Source: Chara braunii (lineage: Eukaryota > Streptophyta > Charophyceae > Charales > Characeae). Taken from it: a stretch of DNA of 24,619 bases. The notes below the pieces were generated by a model. The model was not told where the DNA came from and did not search any database. It was given only the letters and a program-made list of their open reading frames with translations. The stretch is from positions 1,135,616-1,160,234 of the forward strand of contig BFEA01000059.1 in the NCBI GenBank assembly GCA_003427395.1. Direction: 5' to 3'. The position numbers were made by a program, and so were the translations under genes. Below are positions 9,292 through 18,661 of the stretch, piece after piece; position 1 is the stretch's first letter, and the number at the start of each line of letters is the position of its first letter.

Positions 9292-10397
9292 GATGTGATT
9301 ACTTCACACCACCACCCTACCTCGTGCATTCCTTTGTGTGTGCCGCATGATGGTTCTCGCTTAGTTGATTCTCCCTGAGTTTGACTCTCTCTTGGTATCA
9401 CATAGGCATTGAAACCACAACGTTATCTTGGTTTCCCTGCTCCCATATTTGGCTTCCTCCCTAGTCGGCTAGTTATGTGCATGTTTCCCTCACCCACTAC
9501 CCTCATCACCCTAGTATCAGTCATTGCAAGCCTTCAGTTAGATACATCTCCACCTTTCTTCCAGACTCCCCTTTCATGGTCGCCCTTGCATGGTGTCACC
9601 CTTATGTCGAGCATTACCTTCTTTTATGGTTTATCCGTTAGGGTCACTGGTTTTGTTTCGCTACCACTCCCTCGCCTTGAGTCTGATGACCTATCCCATC
9701 TTCGTGTGTGACTGCCCTTAGAAGATTCGATTCTTATGCTATATTCACCCCCTCTAAGACCATCCACTCTTAGTGGTTCGGTGACATGACATTATCTTGT
9801 GACATCTTGCTATCATTCCTTGCTGTTAACTAGGATGTGTACATCAAATTTTTGCCTTTGCTCTTACATTATGTAGCTTAGGTTGCATCGCATGGACTCC
9901 ACATCGAGCTTGCTCCGTAACCTAGATTTCTGAACTTTATTGTTGAAGAGCTTCACTGCTTTTGCGAAAGCGTGTTTATGGCTCTCGCGACCCACTACAG
10001 GTCCGAGGATTGTGCAGCGTGCCTTTCGCTGCCCTGACCTAGAGCCAGGGATATCTAACTATTTTGCCTGTTCGGCACGTGCGACCAGTCCTTCCCAGTA
10101 CCATCGTCGGTACCAGGCTAGTCCAGTCGAGTCCAATTTAGTAAGTTCGCAGAGGGTATACCCCAACTGCAGTTTGTTTTCATCCCTATTGTTCATTGCC
10201 ACGGTTTGGAATATGTGCGTGTTGAGTCTGCGTTGGAGCTGCGCTGTCCCTTCCAGCTCCATCTTCATCTCCCCCATCCTCATCCCTTCGTCTTGATCCT
10301 GACGGACCGCCATCCAAGCGGGTCCGTCATATGTCGACAGTCGAGTTCTATCTGTAAGAAAAGAAACAAAAACCCTTACCGGAAGTGACAAAGAGCT
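9292..10397. other. LTR-like or unassigned C/T-rich region
   Basis: Pyrimidine-rich DNA of about 1.1 kb with no convincing protein. A short stem, gacggaccgc with gcgggtccgtc, lies at 10300-10329. Position, just downstream of the integrase/chromodomain, would suit the 3' LTR of the chromovirus, but no second copy exists upstream to prove it. A ttggtatca string at 9390-9398 resembles a plant primer-binding site but cannot be placed in an element. Confidence 0.3.
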
Positions 10398-10400
10398 TGA

Positions 10401-10474
10401 GGGCGTACTCACAGTAATACTATCTTGAATGTATTTGACCGCAATAAGTACGAAAGTCCTAGTGTGACATGCCC
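10401..10474. mobile_element. 74-bp MITE of the gggcgtactcac family, deleted copy
   Basis: Starts gggcgtactcacag and ends ctagtgtgacatgccc. The ends are imperfect inverted repeats, and TGA flanks both sides (10398-10400 and 10475-10477). It shares both ends, plus internal gtatt.gaccgca, with the longer copy at 23868-24009. It therefore looks like an internal deletion derivative. The superfamily is unclear. A 3-bp target duplication would fit Harbinger- or CACTA-type elements, but TGA is not the usual Harbinger target. Confidence 0.75.
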
Positions 10475-10841
10475 TGAGGGTCCCGCCGGACTACTCACCT
10501 AATGTGCAAAATGGACAATTCGCAACCTTAAGGCTGCGGTATAGTGGGCTTCGACGTCTATGTCAAAGTGTCGTAATTTTGGGGACAGGTGACCACGATG
10601 CAAGTGGGTTCTTTGGGGGGGGTGGAATTTGGGGACCGGTTCTTCAAGATATTGCGGACTACCTACAACTAGCTCTTGTAGAACCGGGACTTTTGGGAAA
10701 AAGAAGGACCGGTCCTCGGGTGTAAGCAGACCTCAAAAAGAAGTGAAGGCATGTGAACTTCAAAAGGGCCCTCAGGCCTAGGCGTTGAGACCCGTCTTCT
10801 CAAAACAGCGAGGTCAGGCGCAATGAAACAGACGTTTTGCA
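10475..10841. other. Unassigned intergenic stretch
   Basis: G-rich plus strand with several ggaccggt-type words and a g8 run near 10616. No protein family, RNA or repeat was recognised. Confidence 0.4.
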
Positions 10842-11228
10842 AGAGGCAACTTTGACGATTTTTTGTGCTCGGAGGAATCCGCGAAAAAATATGAAATTTT
10901 GAGAATCCATAGATGAGCTTGTGTTCTTTCTAGAAAAAATATTAGAACCGTTTCAAAAAATCATTTAGACCACAAAATAATTGTTGCGCTGATCCAACAA
11001 ATTTTCCATTTTTGCCACTCAACCATGTGTGGGTCAACTGAAAAAGTACTCCGAATTAAGCGAGTTCTCTCGCTCAGAAGAATGCGTGAAAAAACTTGAA
11101 AATTGGAGTACTCGTAAATTTTGTTGTGATATTTCCAAGAAAAATGCTAAATAAAATTCAAAAAATCATTCCAACTGTGAAATAGATCGCGGCCGCAATT
11201 TGACCCATATTTCAATTTTGCCATTCAG
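10842..11228. repeat. Diverged tandem repeat, two units of about 190 bp
   Basis: The first unit (about 10842-11030) and second (about 11031-11228) align from ggcaac/gggtcaac to tttttgccactca/ttttgccattca. Shared blocks are ctc.ga.gaat.cg.gaaaaaa and ttcaaaaaatcatt. Divergence is substantial, so this is an old duplication or two neighbouring members of one satellite-like family. Confidence 0.7.
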
Positions 11229-11230
11229 CC

Positions 11231-11286
11231 TCTCTCTCTCTCTATATCTTTTTCTTTCTCTCTCGCACTCTCTGTCTCTCTCTCAC

Positions 11287-11327
<41 letters not shown>

Positions 11328-11401
11328 AGCCCCCGCTCTTCCCTCTCTCTCTATCTCTTTTTCTTTCTCTCTCGCACTCTCTGTCTCTCTCTCACTCATA
11401 T

Positions 11402-11451
<50 letters not shown>
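11231..11451. repeat. (CT)n block with 109-bp internal duplication
   Basis: Long CT/TC microsatellite runs. The composite segment tttttctttctctctcgcac followed by tctctgtctctctctcactcat occurs twice, 109 bp apart (from 11249 and 11358). The microsatellite therefore expanded by segment duplication as well as by slippage. It produces a spurious Ser/Leu-repeat reading frame. Confidence 0.93.
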
Positions 11452-11453
<2 letters not shown>

Positions 11454-11689
11454 CGCGCTCTTAGTCTTGTTGCTTTGGCTACCTTAGGGCTGCGTTCCCC
11501 GCACTCACGCGGTAGACAATGTGTATAATATGAGAGAATGTGGAAAGATGCACTCACCATGTTTATTCGTTTTTTTTTCCGTAAGCAAGCTACATTCTTT
11601 TCTCAATTTCACCCCACACTACCTACCTACCACTACTCCAAGTTATAGTCCTATTGGGAACCCCGTAGCAGCAGCCAGAACCGTGCTCA
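11452..11689. other. Unassigned stretch
   Basis: Mixed-composition DNA between the CT block and the SINE, with a poly(T) of 10 near 11570. Nothing else was recognised. Confidence 0.4.
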
Positions 11690-11990
11690 TGAGAGAACAT
11701 GCGGGGGCTGCTCCCGGCCTGCAGGTGGGCGATACCGGCCAGGGGACAGCCGGTACCATCAGGGACCATGCCAACAGGACCCTTTGCCTCCCCTCAGGTC
11801 CCCTCCCCTACCAACATCAGTAGACTCTGCTCAATGCCGATCGGGGGATCCAGTGGTGTATCTCTATGGCGGGCGCCAAGCATGCCTCAGGAAGGTACAT
11901 GAGGACAGTGCGGATTGAACCCATGACCTCCTGAATGCCACTTTCGAGCCTTACCGAGTGAGATAGGCCGAACTCACCATGGCCTTTCTC
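11690..11990 (-). mobile_element. tRNA-derived SINE (family A)
   Basis: Read on the minus strand, an A-box-like tatctcactcggtaaggct (plus 11948-11966) is followed about 26 bp later by a B-box-like gggttcaatccg (plus 11911-11922). This is the spacing of an internal RNA polymerase III promoter. A non-tRNA body of 200 bp or so continues toward 11690. No long A-tail was identified, so the 3' limit is approximate. It differs from the A-tailed SINEs in the right half of the window. A decayed tRNA gene alone is less likely, because the 5' and 3' acceptor halves do not pair. Confidence 0.6.
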
Positions 11991-12404
11991 TACCGGTCGT
12001 CTACGTAGTTTGGGCTTATTTGGAAAGCGATTGTGCTGTGTTGGCCGGATCAGTGCGTGAGCGGGGCCCGGCGGGTCCTCGCGTCGTCCTAACCGCGGGA
12101 AAATACAATCGCCCTACTCCCCTGTCTGTCTGTAGGGTGGTCTTGGGGAGATGTTACTCGTGTCAATCTGCCTGGCCATCGTCCTATCTGGCACCCGCCA
12201 AAAGGCAGGTGTTCATCCTTCCGCCGCGCTCACTTCTCAAGTCTCTTTTGGTCGTTGTCAAGAAGCGGGAGTGGCAACTCGATTCAAAAATTCCTATGTC
12301 GCGACGATCTGCAGCAGGGAATCGGAATTTTCATTTTTCATTTCACGCTCCCGCCTGCGGCGTGATTGCGCGCTCTCGCTCCTTCCCTCCCGTTCACACT
12401 CTGT
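11991..12404. other. Unassigned GC-richer stretch
   Basis: No protein or RNA family is recognised. The 247-codon open frame crossing it has no family signature, low-complexity runs, and passes through a tandem duplication. It is not supported as a gene. Confidence 0.4.
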
Positions 12405-12450
12405 GGGCCATATATAAACTGAAAGGGCTCGGCGGCGGCCCTCCCCCCAC
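12405..12450 (+). promoter_or_regulatory. TATA-box-like element
   Basis: ccatatataaactg at about 12408-12421 matches a plant-type TATA box and sits between GC-rich flanks. A transcription start about 30 bp downstream would fall near 12445. No downstream coding exon could be tied to it, so it may be fortuitous. Confidence 0.25.
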
Positions 12451-12458
12451 TTTGTTTT

Positions 12459-12598
12459 TGTCAACTACCGTAGTAGCCCGATTGCTATTGCTGCTATTGG
12501 TATTGCTACGTGAGGAAGCCAAGCCTGCATGCACTGTGTCAACGACCGCAGCAGCTGATTTCTATTGCTGCTATTGGTATTTTTGCTACGTTGGGCGG
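12459..12598. repeat. 78-bp offset direct duplication
   Basis: The segment tgtcaac.accg.ag.agc followed by ctattgctgctattggtat and gctacgt occurs at 12459-12520 and again at 12537-12598. The two copies differ by small substitutions and a short insertion. No function is seen. Confidence 0.85.
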
Positions 12599-12599
12599 G

Positions 12600-13054
12600 G
12601 GACGAATCACACTCACGCCGGTAGCCCATACCGTGCCGTATCCAATTTCGTGTCATTGGAACTGGTTTCTCTCCGCCCTATCTCATACGTGCGGTGGCAA
12701 CCCCAGCAGCTAACAAACACGAAGAGGACGCTACCTTCGGTAAACAGGCCGCCAATGAGGTGAGGGATAGGGGTGTGAAGGGCGCGGGCGGTTTGGGCGT
12801 GCGGGGGAGGGGGCGCTGCAGTGGGTCCAAGTTAGAGGCGGGACAGGAAAAGCGGGGTAAGGTGGAGTTTGCAGACGGGACGGGAGGCGGAGTATGGGGT
12901 GCTCGGAGACGCTGCCAGTGCAGTGAGCAGTTCGGTTAACGTAGGCCGGGGGCAATCAGTGGGATATAGGGGGAAAGGGGTCCAGGGTGTTTCCTGGGAA
13001 GCGGACTAAAACTGAGAGAGTGAGGAAGGGGAGGAAGGGAGGAGGGGGCCACAC
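12600..13054. other. Unassigned purine-rich region
   Basis: The plus strand becomes strongly G/A-rich from about 12760 and runs into the GA microsatellite. No gene is recognised. Confidence 0.4.
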
Positions 13055-13072
13055 AGAGAGAGAGCGAGAGCG

Positions 13073-13111
<39 letters not shown>
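13055..13111. repeat. (GA)n microsatellite
   Basis: About 57 bp of GA repeats with a few GC interruptions in the first half (gagcgagagcgagc). Confidence 0.95.
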
Positions 13112-13113
<2 letters not shown>

Positions 13114-14369
13114 GAATGGATCTATAGAATGGAGGAGCTCATCTGCATTGAAGACGAAGTCAGGTTGACGTTTAATAGACGAGCACAAATCAGGGTGAGA
13201 GCAAGCGACAGCAACCACATTCACATTGCACCTTGTGTCGTCGTCTGGTGTCATTCTTGTGCTTTTCCCTTCGTCCTTGGTTCTTCTCTACTCTATGTGG
13301 CGAACGGTTCAATCACAGGCGATTGCAGCCGCCGCGTACGCATGCACACTCTCACGCACGCGCTCTGTTGGATCATTCCGGTAGACTCTGATCGGTTGGC
13401 GGAACGTAGCCAGCCCCAAGCGCGGGCGAGTCGTCCGTCCGTCCCCTCTTATCGAACAGCTTGTTGTGTCTGTCTTCCTGCCATCTTCTTATTCGTAACA
13501 TCGATTGTGACTAGCACGCCGACAAGAGCAGGGTCGATTTCTGCTTCTGTGGCGAGCGAGAAGTCCTTGTTTAATTTCTGTCTCCAGGAGAGGCTAGTTT
13601 CCCTGTCTTCTTCTCGAACAGCTTACCTGATTGTTGACCATAGTTAACTCACGCGTTGAATCTGGTGGTGCGGTGAGCGACTGCTTTGATATCCGATTGT
13701 GGGATGTGACGATCGGGATGATGACGTGGCATTCGGTCGCGCGACTCTCCGAGTACTGTGGTATCATCTGCATCTGTTAATTTTGTAAGTCTGTATTGCC
13801 TGCTTTCTTTCCTGATTGATTTGTCCGAGTGATTTTCAAGTAGTTGGTTTCGAATGGAGGAGGCAGAAAGGAAGGAGAGAGGCAGGAGAGGAAAACGAGG
13901 TAGGGCGGAGAGAAAAGGAGTGCGCGAGGTCACGGGGAGATGGCGACGGAGGGTGACAGGCAAGCTACATCATAAGAAGCGTTTTCTCTTTGCGGGGGGG
14001 CGATGGTTGGGCGGAGAGGATTGGAAGGGGGGGGAGAGATACGCAGGAGAGGGATCAACAAGTTGTCTTCTTGGGGGAGAGCGAGAAGAAAAATGTAGAG
14101 GACGAGGGGAAGAGTTGGGGGCGGGAATTGTAGTTGCTATCTTCTTCTGGTTGAAATCTCCGTTAACTGGGCGCAGATGAGGATGAGGGAGGAGCAAATC
14201 AGTCGTCCACCCGTTTCTCCCCTCTTCTTGTCTGGCTCCGAATGGCAGGAATCGATCAGATGAGGGTTGCGGTTGATTGATTAATCAACCATCTTCTATC
14301 CACCCTTTCTTCTTCTCTTTTACTTTGTTGTCATGCGATCGCCAGGAATCGATCAGATGCCACTGTCAA
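13112..14369. other. Unassigned region with a purine-rich tract
   Basis: No recognisable gene. 13854-14125 is strongly purine-rich on the plus strand (ggagga, aaaggaagg and similar words), which explains open frames of Arg/Glu/Gly composition. A short word, ggaatcgatcagatg, occurs twice (about 14249 and 14344), so this part contains a weak local duplication. Confidence 0.4.
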
Positions 14370-14640
14370 TCCGCATACCTACGTGTACAAATCAGCATCC
14401 CAGTAATTACGTATGTACAAATCCGCATCCAGTTTGTGTACGAACCCATTTACTTGTATAAATTCGCATTCGCATCCACTTATACAGATTCGCCTCCACT
14501 TATACAAACTCTCACCCACTCCTGTTATTCCTTCCCACTTTTGGTATTTATTCCCATTACAGGTGGGTGGTTCAAGTCCCCACTTTTGTAGTACTGATTC
14601 CCATCCGCTTGCAGTACGACTCGCGTCCACTTCGGTTGCG
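14370..14640. repeat. Degenerate short tandem repeats
   Basis: Variants of acttgtataaattcgcatcc recur about six times between 14380 and 14515, with period varying from 20 to 28 bp. Two weaker copies follow at about 14590 and 14615. The units have drifted enough that the array is old. Confidence 0.7.
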
Positions 14641-14833
14641 CTTGCTGTGCTACGTGGTCTTTACCTGTTCTTTATATATATATTCACATCCACGTGGGCG
14701 GCCTTGTACGCAAGAGGTTCTGAACAGGGGGAGTTGTAAGGAAGAAGATATGAAAAAACGAATTCATTCTTTTCTGTTCTTTTTTTCGTTTTTGCGCTCT
14801 CATATTCATGTGATGATATATATATTCAGCCTC

Positions 14834-14862
14834 CTGATGAGTCGGTGAAACTCCGACGAAAC
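14834..14862 (+). ncRNA. Hammerhead-ribozyme-like catalytic core
   Basis: CTGATGA (14834-14840) is followed by gtcgg, a 7-nt loop and ccgac, a perfect 5-bp stem II. GAAAC follows at 14858-14862. This is the invariant core order of hammerhead self-cleaving RNAs. Hammerheads of this size occur in Penelope-like elements and retrozymes. Outside the core, gtgatga (14811-14817) can pair with tcatcac (14866-14872), enclosing the motif in a 7-bp helix, but with an unpaired AT-rich insert on the 5' side. Stem III is minimal (acagt after GAA), which would suit a dimeric form. A cleavage site cannot be fixed, so activity is unproven. Confidence 0.5.
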
Positions 14863-14879
14863 AGTTCATCACAGCCCCT

Positions 14880-15507
14880 CGTTTGTTGTCCTCTTCTCCC
14901 TCTCTGCCTACGGTTTATCGGGCAGCTCTGTTTGACGATAGATATATGCATGTGTATAGGTGGTCTACCTGTCATATATAGATGTGTGGATGACCATAGT
15001 GTGCCCTTACCTGTAATGTCGATGTTATGAAATCGTCTACAGCCAGCTGAATTTCTTGTTTGACTTTGTACCTTCTTTAGACGCGTTGATTTAGTGTGTA
15101 TAAAATAGTGATAGCGTCTGTAGTCTTTTCTGTTTTGATTGCTCGGCGCGTCGTGAGGTGCGAGGCACTGCCGCTTGTGCACATTGGTTTGATTGCGGTG
15201 TAATGAATCATATGTTTTTGTTTGTTATCAGGTTGGGATCGCGGGCTTCGTATTGGAATGGCTGCTGATAGATACGACGTGCTCAGTCCTTCGTTCGTTG
15301 ATACGGCTGTGCATTCGATGCGCCGCCAGCAATCAATCTGTCTCGTAAATTAGGGTGTTGTGAGGGGTGTGTCGTTGCGTTATCAGCATGATAGGGGGGG
15401 AATTAGTGGATTGCGCGCGTGGTGCGACTGCAAAATAGGAATTCTTCCCTTTATCCGACCGCGATGAGCATCATCAGCATGAACCAAATACCTGCGGCAT
15501 TGACCGG
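14880..15507. other. Unassigned stretch
   Basis: No gene or repeat is recognised, apart from tata-rich words near 14940-14980. A pyrimidine stretch ending ttgttatcag at 15222-15231 resembles a splice acceptor, but no exon follows it convincingly. Confidence 0.4.
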
Positions 15508-15561
15508 GAAAACGGAGGGGATAGGATTTTGATTGACCTCTTGGGCGCGGCAGTTGAGCTA

Positions 15562-15636
15562 CCGTCTTCATCATCGCGATATAAATGCACGGTCATGTTC
15601 GCCGTATTTAGACTGAAAGTTGCCCCCAATACATCT
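15562..15636. mobile_element. TA-MITE family, truncated copy j1
   Basis: Starts ccgtcttc directly after gagcTA (TA 15560-15561). It keeps the internal cggtcatg..cgccgtatttagactgaaagttgccc, but the right arm is missing. Confidence 0.7.
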
Positions 15637-15793
15637 CGATCGTCGTGATCGGTTTGTTGTTTGTCGGAATCACGCGTGCGGGGGTGTTAGGGATCGCGAT
15701 TATAAGTATCGATGTTGATCCGTCTGATCATTCGATGTGGAAAATGCAGGGGATAGGATTCATTTTTTTGACCTTTCGGGCGCGGTTGAGCTA

Positions 15794-15872
15794 CTGTTCT
15801 CACCCGGAAATATAAACGCACGGTCACTGGCGCTGTATTTGGACTGAAAGTTGCCCAAATACAGCTTACGAT
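15794..15872. mobile_element. TA-MITE family, truncated copy j2
   Basis: Follows gagcTA (15792-15793). The left arm is diverged (ctgttctcacccggaaa), the internal tatttggactgaaagttg and caaatacagc are kept, and the right end is lost. It is the duplicate of copy j1. Confidence 0.7.
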
Positions 15873-15955
15873 ATGTCGGAATCACGCGCGGGGTTTCAAG
15901 GGAACGCGATTATAAGTACCGATGTTGATCCGTCTGTTATTCCCTGGAAACATGT

Positions 15956-16369
15956 TGTGACGTAAGAATCAAGCGTGGGGTAGGTCGTTCTCCACTTGAC
16001 TGTCTAGATGAAGGCTGTCTAGATGCACCGGTGCGTCTGCTTTTCGAGCCGTAAGGTTGCCACTGCAAACTACTTCAAAAGATGTTGTGGCCAAGGAAAG
16101 GTACGCCTTTCGACACATGGGGGGGGAATATGGGTTTTGTCCATAGGAGCACACACAGGAAGTCCGAGTGCATTTCTATATCGATCGTGATCGGTTTGTC
16201 ATGGTTGGAATCATTAAGCGGGACGTTTAGGGAACGCAACTTGCGTACATCGATCGTCGTCGGTCTGTCATTGTCGATGCTCGGTCTGTTATGTGAGGAC
16301 TTCACGGAACGCGAGGACCAAGCGTGGCGGGGTAGGTGCGCAGGAAAACACACGGAGGAGGTTGCTACC
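15956..16369. other. Unassigned stretch with relatives of the 232-bp repeat
   Basis: Contains ctgtctagatg twice near 16003-16026. At 16170-16330 there is sequence related to the preceding tandem units (tatcgatcgtgatcggttt and similar). No gene is seen. Confidence 0.4.
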
Positions 16370-16383
16370 GTAGTGGTAGCCTA

Positions 16384-16447
16384 CCGTCTTTACCCGAATA
16401 CAACGTACGGTCATTATTGCGGTATCTAGACGTTGACGCAAAGACGG
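16384..16447. mobile_element. TA-MITE family, 64-bp internally deleted copy a1
   Basis: Starts ccgtctttacccgaataca and ends gcaaagacgg, with TA on both sides (16382-16383 and 16448-16449). It lacks most of the right arm. The flanking target gtagtggtagccTA and TAggctaccactac is a perfect palindrome centred on the TA. Confidence 0.85.
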
Positions 16448-16460
16448 TAGGCTACCACTA

Positions 16461-16559
16461 CCTTCTTCCCCCGAATACAACGTACGGTTATTATAGCTGT
16501 ATCTAGACTGAAAGATGCCTCAAATACAGCTACAATGACCGTACGTTGTAATCGGCTTC
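16461..16559. mobile_element. TA-MITE family, copy a2
   Basis: Starts ccttcttcccccgaataca after TA 16459-16460, which lies inside the flanking palindrome of copy a1. Arms caacgtacggttattatagc and ctacaatgaccgtacgttg pair around a core containing agactgaaagatgcc. The last 10 bp of the right terminus are degraded. Confidence 0.85.
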
Positions 16560-16890
16560 TAACTATAACAAAGGGATCACCGAGTGGAAAGCAGAGAGAG
16601 AAAAAGTACGGAACGGCAGAAGGTGTGTAGACGGATGTTGGATTTGAAAGGTGAGGTGAGGCGCGCGGAGAGAAGAAGAAGAAGAAGATGATGATTGATA
16701 TAGTAGATGTTGTGGCAGATAGGAGGCGGAGAGATCAAGGGAAGGGAGTTAGGAGAGAGAGAGAGGCAATGCCATGTCCATGTAAGGCAACTACTGATCA
16801 GATCGATGCACAAGGTCTTCGCAGGCTTGGCGGATGTGAAAGAAGCCGGGGAAAGTAGAGGGGGAGAAAGGCGTGAAGGAGTTGGTTATA
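16560..16890. other. Unassigned purine-rich stretch
   Basis: The plus strand is rich in gaga/gaag words (aagaagaagaagaagatgatg near 16675-16695). No gene was recognised. Confidence 0.4.
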
Positions 16891-17006
16891 CCGTCGTCTT
16901 CCTGCCAATAGGACGTGTTTACGGCCAGTATGGACGTGTCTAGAGTGAAAGTTGCCCGGAATACATACAGCTATAATGACCGTGCCTTCTATTCGGGAAA
17001 AGAAGG
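16891..17006. mobile_element. TA-MITE family, copy b
   Basis: 116 bp between TA 16889-16890 and TA 17007-17008. The left arm ccgtcgtcttcctgccaata is diverged. The core agagtgaaagttgccc and right arm gctataatgaccgtgcct…attcgggaaaagaagg match the family. Confidence 0.82.
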
Positions 17007-17165
17007 TACTCCAAAGGAATCAAAGAACATCAATGAGAGAGTGAGAGGAAGGACAGAAGGGGTAGGCAGGTAGTCTAGGAAAGCGCATCGGAAAGTCGAA
17101 GGGGGAAAGGGAGTGTGAGTTCCATGTTACTGCGAAGGTAAGTTGTGCCGTTCTGCTCGTTGGTG

Positions 17166-17434
17166 ATATCTGTTTGGAGTTGGTAGAGCGTACGGAGGAG
17201 AAAGAGGAACCAATCAACGAACGAGTTTGTACATGGGATTGCATACGGTAGAAAGGAGCAGTCGTAATCTATATATGGGAAATGGAGTTGGTAGACGAGT
17301 CTATATATAGGCGAAATAAAGTATGTTCGGAGTTGGGAGTATGGGAAGCGAGTCTATATACAGGCGAAGTCTGCTTGGAGTTGGGAGAGCGTGTACGGTG
17401 AAGAGGAGCAGCAGTAATCTATATACGGGATCGC
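17166..17434. repeat. Irregular repeat array with tctatata words
   Basis: A block containing ttggagttggtagagcgtac followed by gtaatctatatatggg recurs in variant form at 17172-17280 and 17372-17432. The intermediate gagtctatata.aggcgaa is repeated at 17296 and 17351. It is a patchy local amplification of unknown nature. Confidence 0.7.
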
Positions 17435-17543
17435 GCTTAATAGGGTAAGTTCCAGGAGGGAAGGAAGAAGGCAGGGAATGGGAGAGAGCGGAATGAGATC
17501 AAAGAGTCATTCGGGGCGGTGTGGGTGCGGGAGGGAGAATTTC

Positions 17544-17562
17544 TTTTTTTTTTTTTTTTTTT
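17544..17562. repeat. Poly(T) tract
   Basis: About 18 consecutive T on the plus strand. It may be the A-tail of a minus-strand retroposon, but no body is recognised to its right. Confidence 0.8.
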
Positions 17563-17597
17563 GGAGTACGGACAGCGGGAGGAGGCGGTGATCGGTA

Positions 17598-17688
17598 CCT
17601 TTTTCTCGCGAATAGAGCGCATGGTTGGGGCAACTTTCAGTGTAGGTGCAGCGATGATGACCGTGCGTTTTATTAGGGTGGAAGACGG
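17598..17688. mobile_element. TA-MITE family, degraded copy c
   Basis: Begins ctttttctcgcgaatagagc after TA 17596-17597 and ends gggtggaagacgg. The core caactttcagt is the inverse of the usual actgaaagttg, so this copy lies in the opposite orientation. The right flank reads CA, not TA. Confidence 0.7.
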
Positions 17689-17699
17689 CAGCAAGTAAT

Positions 17700-18311
17700 C
17701 GTGCGCGGGGGGAAGAGCTGAAAAAGGCGGAGGCGGTGATTTGTAGTAGCGGGGAGTGATTAAACCGCCAGCACCTTTCGCATGAGGGACAAAATAGAGT
17801 AGACGGGTGTCTACCCGGATGAATTCGATAATCTTCATCATTGTCGCGGCTTGTATACCGCTGTGACCTTTCGGAGGGGGTACTGGTGGTTTAATCATCA
17901 TCCTTTGTAGTGGGGAAAAAAAAAAATGTGGCGGTCGAAAGAGAGGGGGGAGTATATAGCAGGATGTTGAATGGAAAATGAAGAATCATTCCCTGGGGGG
18001 TTTATCTGCAAGGGAGGGAGATGGGGATCTGGATTCGATTCCGCACAAGCTGCGCACTGTAGCGAGTGCAGATAGAGAGAGAGACCCATGCTATGACGAT
18101 GGGTATGAGCCTTACGAAGCGAGAGACTGAATCCATATCCCGATGAAAAATGAAGAATTATTCATTGTAGCCGTTGCGTTTGGTATTTTCGTGGAGGAGG
18201 ATACCATCGCCTTACGTCTCGATTCTCTCTTTCCGAATAGAAGCGATGCTATGAAGATGGGTAGGAACCGTACCAAGAGTCGAATGAGAATGGATATGAC
18301 GGGTAGCACAG
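17700..18311. other. Unassigned stretch
   Basis: No gene recognised. atgaagatgggtagga.cc at about 18250 and ctatgacgatgggtatgagc near 18090 are weakly similar, as are two atgaaaaatgaagaatt-type strings (about 17975 and 18140). This suggests a further old local duplication of about 160 bp. Confidence 0.4.
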
Positions 18312-18416
18312 CCGTCTTCCTCCGAATAGAACGCACCGTAATTATCGCTGAATCTGGACTCGAAAGTTGTCCCAAGTGCAGATATAATTATCGCGCGTTC
18401 CATTCTGCTGAAGGCA
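18312..18416. mobile_element. TA-MITE family, copy d
   Basis: Starts ccgtcttcctccgaataga. Arms cgcaccgtaattatcgctg and cagatataattatcgcgcg pair around gactcgaaagttgtccc. The right terminus is diverged (ctgctgaaggcag), and neither TA is kept. Confidence 0.75.
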
Positions 18417-18506
18417 GTCGTAGTCGATCAGGACGTATTTACCTTGCGCTGAAGCGTAGGCTGTGTGTGGTAAGGTTATGTAGCTTACGCAAGTTGGTGG
18501 CGGCAT

Positions 18507-18661
18507 CTGACTACCCCTCAGATCCCTGCGGATGGAAATAACGGCTGACTGCCCCTCCCCTCAGATGGAAACGAGGGATGTGGTCATCTGACTTCCCCTC
18601 AGATGGAAATGAAGGGCAGTGCGGAAAAGAGGGGCGTGGTCATCACACTGCCCCTCAAATG
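18507..18661. repeat. Short tandem repeats with cccctcagatgga units
   Basis: Three to four variant copies of atctgact.cccctcagatgga lie between 18507 and 18661, with spacings of 40-60 bp. Confidence 0.75.

Larger units (their letters stand above)
15508..15955. repeat. Tandem duplication with 232-bp period
   Basis: Unit 1 (15508-15740) and unit 2 (15741-15955) share ggggataggatt, gagcta, actgaaagttgccc, tgtcggaatcacgcg and aagta.cgatgttgatccgt. A third, more diverged stretch related to the unit's second half lies at about 16170-16330. Each unit carries a partial copy of the TA-flanked MITE, so the duplication copied an already inserted element. Confidence 0.85.

Noticed and set aside
9388-9402. 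Primer-binding site (ttggtatca) of a new LTR element
   Set aside because: Only nine matching bases, no LTR end before it, and no gag after it.
12020-12763. 247-codon open frame on the plus strand, the longest in the window
   Set aside because: No domain, composition shaped by local repeats, crosses the 78-bp duplication, and no start context or splice structure supports it.
17437-17901. 154-codon open frame on the minus strand
   Set aside because: It translates a poly(T) tract as poly-Lys and crosses a degraded MITE. No family signature.
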